From Hymenolepis diminuta (Eukaryota > Platyhelminthes > Cestoda > Cyclophyllidea > Hymenolepididae), in assembly GCA_900708905.1 (NCBI GenBank), contig CAADRB010000026.1:1171019-1235018 (forward strand): DNA of 64,000 nucleotides, in the 5' to 3' direction. Shown here piece after piece: positions 41,501 to 49,676 of the stretch; the stretch's first letter is position 1, and each line of letters starts with the position of its first letter. Position numbers and translations under genes: made by a program. Under the pieces are notes generated by a model, which was not told where the DNA came from, searched no databases, and saw nothing but the letters and a program-made list of their open reading frames with translations.

Positions 41501-44500
41501 AGTGCACCGAAAATGGGGATCTTCTCCCGATTGTAATAGATAGTTGATTTGAATGTCTTTTCTTTTGTCTAAGATATGTCATAATCGCAAGTAAAATTAG
41601 ATGCGATAATAGCAGATCAAAGAGAGTGCAAACGAAATGCATGTTTGAGACAGTCGAAAACGTTGACTAAGCATATAGTTCAATCTCTGAAAAAAATCAT
41701 TGAATAAAATAATTGTGCAAGAATACCGAATGAAATAGAGAGTTCTCTGACTTCTATCGGAAAGTAGAAAATCCCGAGACGACTATAAAACGATTTTGTC
41801 AGTTTCAAATGAATAAAAAAGGAAAAGAACATAATTCACTCCATTCGGAAAAGCAGTTCGTAATTTCTATACATTTACGAAAACAACTACATATTAATTA
41901 TCCATTTACAGTGAATCAAATGGCATTCAGAAATTTGTTCAAAGGTTATGTACATAGGTGTTTTTTTGAATTATCCTATGCGGGTGGTCTGGATTTGAAC
42001 ATCCGTAGATCAAAATGACCACCTGTGGTAGGAACATAGATCATGGGAAAATAACGATCTGAGGAAAAAATTCATTAAATAAGTTCCTGTTCATTTTAAC
42101 TACGATTTCTATTTAAGAAAATTAAATTCTAATTCGAAGGAAAAAAAATAGATAATTATAATTAATAAGACGAATTTCACAGCAAGTAAAATTACATCCA
42201 TTTTGATGACTTAAAATGGATTCGACAAAGAATCATAAATAATTAAATAAAATTTTCCTGAGAGATAAAATTAAATAACCTTTTATATGAAATGGCATTT
42301 CACAAACGTTACGAAGGGAAGGATTATCTAAAAAAATCCAACTACCATTTTTGTTTATCGATGAATCGCAAATACCGACTTAGAAAGTTAGGTATTTCAT
42401 TTGTTGAATTAAGTACCGAAAGAGTGCGCTAATGGAACGAACTTTTTCCCTCCTTCTCCTCTCCTCAATGGAATTTACTTACATTGATGGCCCTAGTAGA
42501 TAATTTTCCATGTCAGCTGTCATACAGAAGAGGGCACCACATCCCCTAACCACACACGCAAGACGGTGGCTAATGTACACCTAGGCGATTAGGTAAACTG
42601 TTTATCCGAATGTCACTAGTGTAGTAAGCGGTTTCCCTTCAGGTGACTTGGGTTTAAATAACACCTACTTGTGGGACTATTTTTAAAAATAGTGGATATA
42701 CAAATGTTTCTTAACCAGGGAACCATCAGAATATTCCTCCGCATCTCTAATCTGTTTATCAGATAGATTATCGATTAATGCTAGTATCAGAAATACAACT
42801 TGAATGGAGAATATTCAGATTACGACTCCCAATATTTCGTTTAGTGGAGAAAAAATAGTCGTTCCTGGAAAGTAAATGATTCTCTACTGCTAGAGTTCTG
42901 TCTGTGACATAAACTTGGTCTGGTATAGCTGAATATGATTGATACTTGGATGAAAATTAAACTAATTTCCCTAAGTTGAATTTTGAATTTGTGTACATTT
43001 TCATAATCAGAATTCTACAAATCCGGCGAAAATTTGCTTGATAAAAGAAGGGAGTGTACATTTAAACTTTGTTGATGACAACGATTCTGCCTGTATAACT
43101 GTGAATCTAAATTCAATACGCATAATTTTTTATTAAATGCTACGAAAGAATAGAATTTCACTGAATAAAAATGCTCCCATCAAAGAAAAGTCAAAATTTT
43201 ACAGGATGTTATCCCTGGATTTATGTTGGAAACGAAATCTACACTGACTACTAAGTTTTTCAATCAGAATGAATATCTTGACAAAAATACTTGATCAAAA
43301 TAATTGGAGCGTGAAGAAAGGTGACTCATTAATAGTAAATCTTTACCCTGCGGAGGGATCTCGATTTCATTTAGAGGTTGCTGGTGAGCAAGTGAGTGGT
43401 GATGTTGGTGGAGGTGCTGAGAATGGTGATCAGGCAATTCAGCAGCTCTTGAATGTCGAGTAGAAGAGAAGAGATCTTGATGACTGTGTGGAGTTCGATG
43501 ATGATGATGATGTTGATGACCGCCACCTCCCAAACTGCCAGAACTCAGGCTCAGGCTACTGCTTGAACTACCTGCAGCGCCATGAACACCACTGTACCCA
43601 ACACGGATGTGACTCATCAGAACGCCGCCACCACCACTACTACTTGGATCTGGATCACCACTTCCAGTACCTGCAGTATGGGGATGTTGGACCCGAGAGA
43701 GCTCAAATATCAAGGGAGCTAGGCTGGGAGTGGGTTGGAACTTTGGTGGGGAGAAAGTTGGACCTGGGAGACTGGATTCGACAGAATATTGCGCCACAAG
43801 CTAAAATTGACAAGAGCAACAATCAGTTTTGAGAATATTACAATTCCCCTTAATCAGATATGAGGAGGATGTACTTTAAAGTGCTCTCCTTCCACAAGGG
43901 CTTCAGATCCTCTCTAATGAGAAAACCGCGTTCTCTTATTCCCCTTTTGACCAGTTAGCTGGCACATTCATACCGTTTACTTAATACCCATCAACAGTTC
44001 TGAGCTCTAGTTTCACAGGCATGCTCGTTGGCCGATGTATATTTATTAGAATTCTTTTACATATCCTTACCACGGCATAGAATATTATTTTATTAGTTTG
44101 ATCATTTAATTAAAACAAAAAACTGTCGCAATTTAGCACTTATCAGCCCAAATTTAAAAGAATCAAGAGTTGCTAAATTATTTCATTTTAACTCCTAAAA
44201 ATATTTCGGACGATAATAGATAAGGTAGACAAGGTGAAAAGCGGGCAGCACGTACAAAGTAGACCCAGCTTATCTAAATGACGGATGTATGACACCTGTC
44301 AAAGACCGACGGAATAGCGGTGAGTTTCCCCATTAAATACTGATGGTGAAAATGAATGGTAAATACTGCATATATAAATTTTTTGCAAATGAGCAAAAAC
44401 GATGACGTATAAAAGGAATTACAGGGGAAAATTGGATATGTTAAATCATCCAGGGATGGCAGAAAAGACCACTTAGAAATTAGCGGGAAATATTTTGGAA

Positions 44501-47500
44501 ATCAATAAATTTTCATACTCACTTCTAATTATTTTTGTTCCTCGCTTGTTTGAAATGAAAACAAGTAATATTTGCTTATTTAATATTCGGAAAGTAATAA
44601 ATCCAACAATGAATTCGGAACTACTAATTCATATATGAAAATACTATTTTTAAAAAAACTAAAGGTGAGCGCGTTCCATTATCGCAGAAAAAATAGCAAA
44701 CATCCTTTTTTCCAGTCTACTATAAAGACTTATCAGTATTGATGCAAAAGCATCAAATGTTCTGCACATTTCTTAATAAAGGATACTAAATCAAACTGGA
44801 ACTGACTTATACTTATCATTCTCAAAATATATTTCCACTTGAAATGAACGAGAGTAATATTGTTTAAAACTGGGTCACATAGATAATGGCAAGAGTTACA
44901 TTTCTATTGAAACCACTAAAATAATAACAATGTGGAAGAAGTTAACCCGGTTCTTTTCTCCATTGGCCAAAAAGAGATTTGAATGAACACAATCATTACA
45001 CTTCATTTCTGACTAAATTATACATTTTAAATAATTTTACGGAGGCGGAAGAAAAGGCACTGGCTTAGATTTATGTTGATATGGATGACGATGGCGCAAG
45101 GTCATTTAAACCAATAACATAGAGAGGCCGAAAGGAAGTGATGGTGAGACTTCACCTAATGCTCAAGGAGAATTATCAAATAACTTATACCATATTAAAG
45201 ACATTAAATTCAACATCATCGATGACATCGATTTCACCGTCCCCTACCGTTTTAAAAAGTGCTAAAATGACCCAATTATAACTTCTGTTCAAAATGGAAA
45301 TCCGCTATGAGAAACAAAGTCGTAGAGGCAGCCAGCATTATTTTGAAAACCTGATTTGGATAATGAAGCATGTACTAATAAGTAACCTGATCTAAAAAGC
45401 TCATCCTAGTGGTAAATATAAACTACAAATCCCAGTTAAGTTCCCAATAGTGACGACACATGATATCAGCAACGGGATCTCCACTCTTTGTGGGGTTCCC
45501 ATTCATCTAAATATACATCGGTAACGATTGTAGTATAACTAGCAATACGTATTAGTTTTGAACTGGTCCCATCAGATAAGCTAGAGCATATGATGTTTAG
45601 ACGACTTCTAGTTTTGTTATTGTTTTACAAAGTCGTAAACATAAGCACAGGGTGGAAGCGCAGACATCAGGGGAATTAGAGAGGGAAACAGAGAGAGGAA
45701 GAGATGGAGAGCGCATACGTGCGGCGGTAATTGTTAGTATTAGCAGTAGGGAACGGGGAAGACCAATTGGCATTGGCCATTGATTGCAATCCGAGAAATC
45801 ACCTGGACAAGCGCGCTACGCACGCACGGCCTGGCACGTGTAACAAAGCCTCAACCATCTCCTTCTCTGCCTCTTCCCAAGTCTATATATTGCTGGTCTC
45901 AACTTACTTAAGAAATACTACCAAACTCATATAAATGTAAATTTCTGAAGAAATATTAAATATTGGCACATTATAATGTTTGTCATATAGGGAAGAAGAT
46001 ATTTCATCGCAAATTAAGGCACCTTTGGTTGTAATAAAACAATCTTCTCCTTTACCTCCTCTCTCGCTCAAATTAAATTAGAATACCCTCAGTTTACTTA
46101 AGTTAAACTATCGAGTCTTATTTTTATTAATTCTGAAAAGTAAGAGAAATCGATAGAATGATTAAAGATGCCATGTTAAGAGATAGCAGTCGTTTCATCT
46201 TAGAGTTAAAGTCTTATAAACAACTTCTGGTTGTCTAAAAAATATCAATTCGGTATTCCAAAACAGTTCATTTCAATATCGGTTATGTCGAGAAATAAAA
46301 ATCTCCCAAACTCTGCGTTAAATCAATGGCAAAGTCGATCCAGAGCGTGTATTATTATATATTTATTTTTCGAACAACTCCTCAATCACCTATTCTCTTT
46401 CCTTTCTAAAGTCTGACCTAAATTTACTCAAGAAATATTACCACAGATCCATTTCTATGATAATCAGAAGGAAAGAGAAAAAATAATTATTTGAAAAAGA
46501 ATCCCGATGTAAGAAATAGAACGAGTTAAATATTAGATCTTAAGACGATCCTCTTGAACAACCCGTACTAGCGTTTTTTTCAAATGCATCTCACATAGTC
46601 TCTTGCTAAAATCAACGCTAAGACCAAATCAGAATTTTGAGCATGCTGCGAATTGGAAGAATTTATTGAAAAGCAAGATCACAGAGAAAACATTTTAATA
46701 TAACATAATCATTTCTCCAAGCACCTTCTTCCCCTGTATTGTAGTGCATTTATTTATTAAGAAAGCGCATTTCATGTATTAATTCAGATAGCAAGACCAA
46801 TTTCAAGCTGTGCCAGGTGAAGTATAAGATCTACAAGGATCTACCAAGTAGAAAATAGAAACAAGTAACATGATACAAAGCAAAATAACGCCAACGCCAA
46901 AAATGTCTCTTTAAAGCATTCTCAAAAGAAATTTGTTGACAAAACGACAAGATAATAGAATAATAGTAATTGAAAATAAAAAAAATACAACGTTTAAGCA
47001 ATATATAAGGCAAATAGAAGTGCTTTAACAAGTACAATTTGGCACACCTGTTCCCGGTCATCCAGAACATCCGAAACGAGATCATCCCAGTCAAGTATTC
47101 CACCATCACGGGAAATCGAAAGGCTGTGAACGAGAATTTTATCGAAATCGGAGGACTAAAATAGAAGGACGTTAATTTGTTGGATTCTTACTAGAAAAAT
47201 CTATCCAAAATGATGCATTAACAAATCGATCAATTCAATCAATTACAAAAATTTTTCGGCAAACGATAAATTAATAACTAAATAAAGTATCAGTTTTACA
47301 AACAAAATATGAATCTCATTTTGTGAGGGAAAGGAACTTCATCAACTAATTCATTATAGACAAATCATACAGGTAATTAATGCAGTAAGACGGAAAAAGA
47401 GAATAGTTTAAACACCTAACGCTTAAATATAGGCAATAAAATATCATAGTAAATAATAATTTTTTGCATTAAATAAGTTAGAACTATTACTAAAACTCAC

Positions 47501-47620
47501 AAATTTCAAAGAATGTTTCATTCTGTAAACTGCTTTCGCAGCAAGATCTTTTATAGAAAAATCCCCAGACCCACAAGGAACCACAATTTTCATTTCGCCA
47601 AATGCAACTGTGACTTTCAT
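11431..47620 (-). CDS. par-3: Par-3/Bazooka cell-polarity scaffold, complete, 22 coding exons
   Basis: Par-3 organises the aPKC-Par-6-Par-3 complex at the cell cortex and junctions. Exons (minus order): 47501-47620, 47048-47155, 43347-43800, 39277-39548, 37739-38161, 36611-36942, 34631-35146, 33079-33204, 28361-28800, 24328-24470, 21394-21576, 19998-20369, 16838-17143, 16627-16767, 15443-15501, 14460-14581, 12825-13376, 12695-12752, 12313-12621, 11739-12243, 11614-11669, 11431-11572. They sum to 5,739 nt, 1,912 codons plus stop, with every junction in phase. Domains: N-terminal oligomerisation domain (1 to about 90), PDZ1 (about 698-804), PDZ2 (about 924-1013), PDZ3 (about 1062-1213), CR3-like aPKC site (about 1317-1325). 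It is longer than fly or human Par-3 (about 1,350-1,460), mainly through a 600-residue linker before PDZ1. The 50-N gap lies in intron 9. Confidence 0.95.
11614..11669 (-). CDS. par-3: Par-3 exon 21: 56-nt exon
   Basis: Encodes IKNSKTSGPSDTTSSKCER. Acceptor CTTTCAG, donor GTAAGT. Only this phase is open, and it fits both neighbours. Confidence 0.78.
11739..12243 (-). CDS. par-3: Par-3 exon 20: C-terminal region
   Basis: Acceptor CTTTTAG, donor GTAAGC. Starts YANATPIQAFQASLDQKAL; Ser/Thr/Pro-rich, ending YESVPD. Without splicing the frame would stop 12 codons later (TGA at about 11700), which may be a retained-intron end. Confidence 0.88.
12313..12621 (-). CDS. par-3: Par-3 exon 19: C-terminal region
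   Basis: Acceptor CCTCTAG with a good pyrimidine tract, donor GTATGT. Starts FVKPSSRSNSDIAAPATRIF and contains RTHIIVDTDRSRVIIP. No named domain. Confidence 0.88.
12695..12752 (-). CDS. par-3: Par-3 exon 18: 58-nt exon
   Basis: Encodes AQLSKRHYPPEGALKKLLR. Acceptor TTGTAG, donor GTAGGT. Phases fit both neighbours (1 in, 2 out). Confidence 0.8.
12825..13376 (-). CDS. par-3: Par-3 exon 17: acidic segment, Arg-rich run
   Basis: Acidic/Ser/Thr part (DEDQLSDGSDYD), then a dense Arg run (RRRYRRRRRRTRRH, about residues 1449-1462), then ERVR-free Lys/Glu-rich sequence with GTGFWRKSKTN. Two donors are possible: GTAAAT at 12824 keeps phase with exon 18, while the stronger GTAAGT at 12798 does not. 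I chose the first. Confidence 0.85.
13377..14459 (-). other. Par-3 intron 16
   Basis: AT-rich. A 96-codon plus-strand frame (13612-13902) has no recognisable domain. Nothing else seen. Confidence 0.6.
14460..14581 (-). CDS. par-3: Par-3 exon 16: linker
   Basis: Acceptor TCTTTTAG, donor GTATTT. Starts QDQETKYEQPLLQVNAA, polar, ending TATFFTANS in phase 1. Confidence 0.85.
14700..14992 (-). mobile_element. Possible solo LTR in Par-3 intron 15
   Basis: A more GC-rich block that starts TGTTACGA on the minus strand, as many Gypsy-type LTRs do, with TATATAA at 14849-14843 and AATAAA at 14771-14766. The order is that of LTR U3-R. An 80-codon frame across it is probably a shadow. The 3' edge and target-site duplication were not found. 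Confidence 0.35.
15443..15501 (-). CDS. par-3: Par-3 exon 15: 59-nt exon with CR3-like aPKC site
   Basis: A short exon found from the phase requirement between exons 14 and 16. It encodes LLRKYSSLEALLSPKPN (about 1315-1331). This aligns with the CR3 segment of Par-3 that aPKC binds and phosphorylates (KSSSLESL in human). Acceptor CAACAG, donor GTGTGA. Function is inferred from the motif. Confidence 0.8.
15502..16626 (-). other. Par-3 intron 14
   Basis: AT-rich, Lys-codon-like purine runs; no gene or repeat recognised. Confidence 0.55.
16627..16767 (-). CDS. par-3: Par-3 exon 14: linker
   Basis: 47 codons, phase 0, starting LVDAANRLNSFVVSANVHQT, then Ser/Thr/Pro-rich. Acceptor TTATAG, donor GTAAGT. 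Confidence 0.85.
16838..17143 (-). CDS. par-3: Par-3 exon 13: second half of PDZ3
   Basis: Starts DGRLQVEDRLLAINNHSL, continuing GGAAHK-DGRL as in Par-3 PDZ3 (GGAAFKDGRLRMNDQLIAVNG). The last strand is FIRLLVARRL. A polar linker follows. Phase 0; donor GTAAAT. Confidence 0.93.
17144..19997 (-). other. Par-3 intron 12
   Basis: AT-rich with only short open frames; no gene recognised. Confidence 0.55.
19998..20369 (-). CDS. par-3: Par-3 exon 12: first half of PDZ3, with insertions
   Basis: 124 codons, phase 0. PDZ3 strands are recognisable as LHTFEISV (1061-1068), the binding loop TLGVSVRV (1101-1108) and VFVRTVIPGGAAHK (1150-1163). About 30 extra residues separate the first two, and about 41 separate the second and third, where other Par-3 proteins have about 15. 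Donor GTAAAT. Confidence 0.92.
20370..21393 (-). other. Par-3 intron 11
   Basis: No gene or clear repeat seen. Confidence 0.55.
21394..21576 (-). CDS. par-3: Par-3 exon 11: second half of PDZ2
   Basis: Starts VDDKDVSELGQTATVALLRE and runs through MVTLVVIPG, the helix and last strand of PDZ2, then a Ser/Thr-rich tail. The usual VNG turn after GDRLIE is shortened to M-VDD. Phase 0 at both ends; donor GTGAGT. Confidence 0.93.
21577..24327 (-). other. Par-3 intron 10
   Basis: AT-rich. A slightly GC-richer patch near 23040-23200 has no open frame or domain I can name. Confidence 0.55.
24328..24470 (-). CDS. par-3: Par-3 exon 10: first half of PDZ2
   Basis: First exon left of the contig gap. Encodes GLGFSLTSRDQHQ and FIKNILPGGAALLDGNLKPG, close to Par-3 PDZ2 (GLGFSITSRD..YVKNILPRGAA). 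Ends phase 0 at donor GTATGT. Confidence 0.95.
24471..27495 (-). other. Par-3 intron 9, left-contig part
   Basis: Runs to the end of the left contig. No gene recognised. Confidence 0.55.
27496..27545. other. Assembly gap (50 N)
   Basis: Exactly 50 Ns, so probably a fixed-size placeholder and not a measured gap. It lies within Par-3 intron 9. Exons 9 and 10 on either side join in phase in mid-PDZ2, so no coding exon need be missing. Confidence 0.98.
27546..29450. repeat. Right copy of the exact 1,905-bp duplication
   Basis: Identical to 1-1905. This copy is in Par-3 gene order (exon 9 between exons 8 and 10) and is the more trustworthy placement. Confidence 0.95.
28361..28800 (-). CDS. par-3: Par-3 exon 9: end of PDZ1, linker, first strand of PDZ2
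   Basis: Starts GREIFQEALKNPELTLQVLP, the PDZ1 second helix and last strand, then a Pro-rich linker (KPGPPPPPRRSPHTG), a Gln-rich stretch, and KTVRLRKG. The donor (G|GTTGGC) is weak, but splicing there joins exon 10 to give RLRKG-ASGLGFSLTS, exactly the PDZ2 start. This is the copy in gene order; an identical copy is at 816-1255. Confidence 0.93.
29451..29690 (+). pseudogene. Relic of a DDT/WHIM-gene exon inside Par-3 intron 8
   Basis: The first 66 bases match exon block 1 at 1906-1971 with about six substitutions and preserve the frame EVSLLLASQLDREIRDH. After that the sequences differ. Further on, a different frame is open and polar (NELPTYPEDVKDKEAQTG, about 29590-29643), suggesting a shifted coding relic. 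It is on the plus strand, antisense to Par-3. Confidence 0.5.
30430..30600. repeat. GC-rich patch with short hairpins, possible mobile-element piece
   Basis: It stands out from its AT-rich surroundings. It holds a perfect palindrome AATCCGCTGAGCGGATT (30533-30549) and a smaller stem, CGGG..CCCG, at 30510-30523. Frames are open on both strands, as expected in GC-rich DNA. No family recognised. Confidence 0.25.
31860..32110. promoter_or_regulatory. CpG-rich patch with CCAAT box in Par-3 intron 8
   Basis: About eleven CpGs in 130 bases (31925-32055), unlike the surrounding DNA, plus an inverted CCAAT (ATTGG). It could be an internal promoter or an old element; the sequence does not decide. Confidence 0.2.
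33079..33204 (-). CDS. par-3: Par-3 exon 8: middle of PDZ1
   Basis: Acceptor TTTCAG, donor GTGAGC. Encodes GLEVHAIMPNGRVAREGILS and VGDRILSINGTSL, the PDZ helix-1 and beta-4 region. Joins exons 7 and 9 in phase. Confidence 0.93.
33205..34630 (-). other. Par-3 intron 7
   Basis: AT-rich; nothing recognised. Confidence 0.55.
34631..35146 (-). CDS. par-3: Par-3 exon 7: linker and start of PDZ1
   Basis: Pro-rich first half (DEPQPPPRSSHRG), then the start of PDZ1 with the carboxylate-binding loop NLGIQIKPIF and the strand EIIPFVGEI. Ends phase 2 at donor GTGAGT. Par-3 PDZ1 normally has LGIHVVPF at this site. Confidence 0.93.
36162..36485 (+). mobile_element. Possible LTR-like or promoter-like block in Par-3 intron 6
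   Basis: GC-richer block starting TGTTAAC and ending near GTTACCACA, with TATATAAGTGG at 36318-36328, the same 11-mer as in the LTR-like block at 14700-14992. A 106-codon antisense frame spans it. No target-site duplication at these ends, so the borders are guesses. Confidence 0.25.
36611..36942 (-). CDS. par-3: Par-3 exon 6: linker
   Basis: Acceptor GACCAG, donor GTAAGC. Starts QMNVCASLLGNPNCQVLTDR; His/Gln/Asp/Ser-rich, then a short acidic stretch (EEELEAEAEEDY). Ends phase 2, matching the first base of exon 7. Confidence 0.8.
36943..37738 (-). other. Par-3 intron 5
   Basis: AT-rich; nothing recognised. Confidence 0.55.
37739..38161 (-). CDS. par-3: Par-3 exon 5: linker with acidic run
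   Basis: 141 codons, phase 0 at both ends. Starts LSEILSRRRAHLRSSWDYEK, followed by an acidic run (GEEGDDEDDVDEDDF) and a Ser/Thr-rich tail. Donor GTGAGT is strong; the acceptor (ATTCAAG) is weak, so the 5' edge is less sure than the rest. Confidence 0.8.
38162..39276 (-). other. Par-3 intron 4
   Basis: AT-rich; nothing recognised. Confidence 0.55.
39277..39548 (-). CDS. par-3: Par-3 exon 4: linker
   Basis: Joins exon 3 in phase (GGC Gly) and ends phase 0 at GAAAAG before GTAATC. A polar and Pro-rich linker containing TPPLPPPIVFDYEKNSL. No fold recognised. Confidence 0.85.
39549..43346 (-). other. Par-3 intron 3
   Basis: Long AT-rich intron. A 108-codon minus frame (39903-40229) overlaps another open frame and looks like chance. 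Confidence 0.55.
43347..43800 (-). CDS. par-3: Par-3 exon 3: end of N-terminal domain, low-complexity linker
   Basis: Starts LVAQYSVESS, closing the N-terminal domain (LVAVFDE in vertebrates). Then come Pro-, Ser/Gly- and His-rich runs (GGGGHQHHHHH and HLHQHHHSLAHQQ), ending at NEIEIPPQ. Phase 1 at the donor (GTAAAG). The His run is encoded by an ATG/GTG-type trinucleotide run near 43497-43515. Antisense frames here are shadows. Confidence 0.9.
43801..47047 (-). other. Par-3 intron 2
   Basis: AT-rich apart from the CpG-rich patch at 45660-45880. No gene recognised. Confidence 0.55.
45660..45880. promoter_or_regulatory. CpG-rich patch with CCAAT boxes in Par-3 intron 2
   Basis: Contains ACCAATTGG and CATTGGCCATTG, plus a CpG cluster (GCGCGCTACGCACGCACGG). 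Its place after the N-terminal-domain exons would suit an internal promoter for a Par-3 form lacking that domain. This is inference only. Confidence 0.25.
47048..47155 (-). CDS. par-3: Par-3 exon 2: N-terminal domain, second half
   Basis: Phase 0 at both ends, 36 codons. It encodes SRDGGILDWDDLVSDVLDDR, matching the GGILDLDD..CDV.DD element of the Par-3 N-terminal domain. Acceptor TTTTAG, donor GTGTGC. Confidence 0.95.
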
Positions 47621-47626
47621 GCTAAG
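47501..47626 (-). CDS. par-3: Par-3 exon 1: start codon and N-terminal domain, first half
   Basis: ATG at 47620-47618, encoding MKVTVAFGEMKIVVPCGSGD, the conserved start of the Par-3 oligomerisation domain (MKVTVCFG...VVVPCG in other animals). Forty codons, then donor GTGAGT. An acceptor (TTTGTATTTCAG) sits only six bases before the ATG, so either a 5'UTR exon or a trans-spliced leader joins here. Confidence 0.95.
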
Positions 47627-47980
47627 CTGAAATACAAAGATAACTCATTTGGATCAACTTTAAAAAGGTCGGTTTATCTTGTTAACAAAATATCCGAATT
47701 AGGCACCGATCGTCGAATATGTTCATGTGTTTTCACATAGCTCGAAATAAGCGCGTCAGGTATATATGAATTACACGATCTATCAAAAATAAAACGTTTT
47801 ATTTCTAATTATTTATAATTACTATTAAAAATTAAAGTTATATATTAATTTATTATTTTATTTAATTTTGACCTTAAAGCTGAGGCGCTATATGCAAAAC
47901 ACAAAACCTTGCATTTGTATTCGCGCACATCCCTTAGATTCGTGATATTTTAAGGACCTAGCTTTACGAATCTCGAAGAT
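47621..47980. promoter_or_regulatory. Shared upstream region of two divergent genes
   Basis: 360 bases separate the Par-3 ATG (minus) and the ATG of the plus-strand gene at 47981. A TTTGTATTTCAG acceptor ends six bases before the Par-3 ATG. No TATA box is clear. Par-3 transcription may start further upstream if the acceptor joins a 5'UTR exon. Confidence 0.4.
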
Positions 47981-49676
47981 ATGGCCTTTGTCGGATCTCA
48001 ATCAAATCAATCAACGTTTAAGCTTATGCTGCCCGATCGTATGCATTGCGATGTTCCTTTTGCTGAAGTTTTAAGCTATCCATTCTATAAGGTATATTAT
48101 TTTGTTTTCTTTACTTTCTTAGAATACGGAACGATATGAACAATGTTTAAATGCCGCTTTTTTGACAGCCAATATAAGTGAAGATCGCTTCTGTTTTATA
48201 CTTGAACCAGTACGTAATATGTTTTGTCGTATTACTTTCTAGGGCGAAAATGCAAGAACTCTTGAGCTTGTTGTTCCTGCGTTGCCTTCATCAATAATTG
48301 GTTTTAATTCCCCTCGCACGAAGTAGTTTTATCGTTTTATCTGATCACCTTATTTCCAGGCGTCTTCTTTTGTTTGCTGCTCTAAGAGCATATTTGAAAA
48401 ACCAGTGTACATATGCCAATAAGAGATATATTAGGGAGATTAAACTCATGAGTGATTTTATGACGGCAAGTATGTTTATGTTACATAACTTTTTTATTCA
48501 TTTTATATTTACTTATACATTTTTATTTTACTCCAATTTGCAGATGAAACCTCGAAGGCTCTTAACTTTGAATCTCAACGTCAAGTGTAGATTTTTTGCT
48601 TTTATTTTTGTATATTTTTTTATAAACACTTGCGTTTTCGTATTTTATTTTAGAGATACTATTCTGGCATCGAACATTTCAGTAACGGATTTTCTAAATT
48701 CGCTCATTGCTGAACCTGAGATACGCTATCTTTGGGCTCTCGTTAAAGTGTGTTCATTCTCTTGCACTTCCTTTTATCTTTCGTTGATTATCTTATATCT
48801 TCTATTTATTTCACTGTAAAATAACTACATGTTAATAGCCAAAAGTGGTGATTTCATTTTTGATTGTGAAGATTATTTCATTTGGAGCTCAGTCTATGGA
48901 TTTTAAGGACATTTTTTTCGGAATTGCTACTTTCTAAAAATGAAATAGGATGTTCTTTATTACTTATTTATGTTTTAAAATTCTTGTTGGCGCTTGTAAT
49001 GAAATATTTCTAAATATATTCAATCAGTTCTTGAAGAACTTATGAATGACAGGCGCAAGTTCTCCTATTTGAGCTTACTATTGAATATGATTAAATGGTA
49101 AACCCTAAACTACTTAGATCGTATCTTATTGATTTATCTATTCTTTAAGATATATGTGTGATTAAGCGTACCATCTGATACCCTATTCTGGGTGTGAAGC
49201 ATTACAGTAACTGCGTCCCTCCGAGGATTAAATGCTGTTCATAGTCTGACATTTTTAGCAGTCTCGCTCTTCCCACCATGTTAAATCCCCATCGTATTTT
49301 ACAGCAATTTGCATTCCCTTTCTGATCCTGGATTCGTAATTAACACCTTTACCTCCAGTTGTACAGTAATAGTTTTAATTATCCTTTATTCCCTCCCTCT
49401 TTTTTTGAATTCCCATCAAATGCTTGTCCTTCTCTCCCTATGACTCATACCCGCATTCATTCAGTCTCTCTCGGTTTACTAACTTGTGTTCTTGGGCGTG
49501 GAGCTTTCGCAGAGGCTCCTCCTTTTTCTTTTCTGACTCATTTTACTGTTTTCTCCTCTCTTCCTCAATGTCCCATATTAACTAGACTGACTTTCTCTTC
49601 GTGTGTTTCCCTTATTTGTTCTTTCGTTTTATCCATGTCTTGGCAGACTTACTCGGCGACTATCAGCAGCTCCTAA
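47981..49676 (+). CDS. Unrecognised protein, about 312 aa, 9 exons
   Basis: Exons 47981-48091, 48123-48209, 48243-48322, 48360-48469, 48544-48579, 48656-48751, 49028-49097, 49305-49335 and 49359-49676 add up to 939 nt in one open frame. It starts MAFVGSQSNQSTFKLMLPDR; the middle has ALRAYLKNQCTYANKRYIRE and NSLIAEPEIRYLWALVK; the last exon is Ser/Phe/Cys-rich and ends TYSATISSS. The first four introns are very short (31-37 nt). Splice sites around exons 5-7 are weak and alternatives exist. An in-frame stop lies upstream (47951), and an acceptor-like CTAG (47957-47960) could make exon 1 internal. I do not recognise the family; the helical middle could be a repeat scaffold. Confidence 0.55.
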
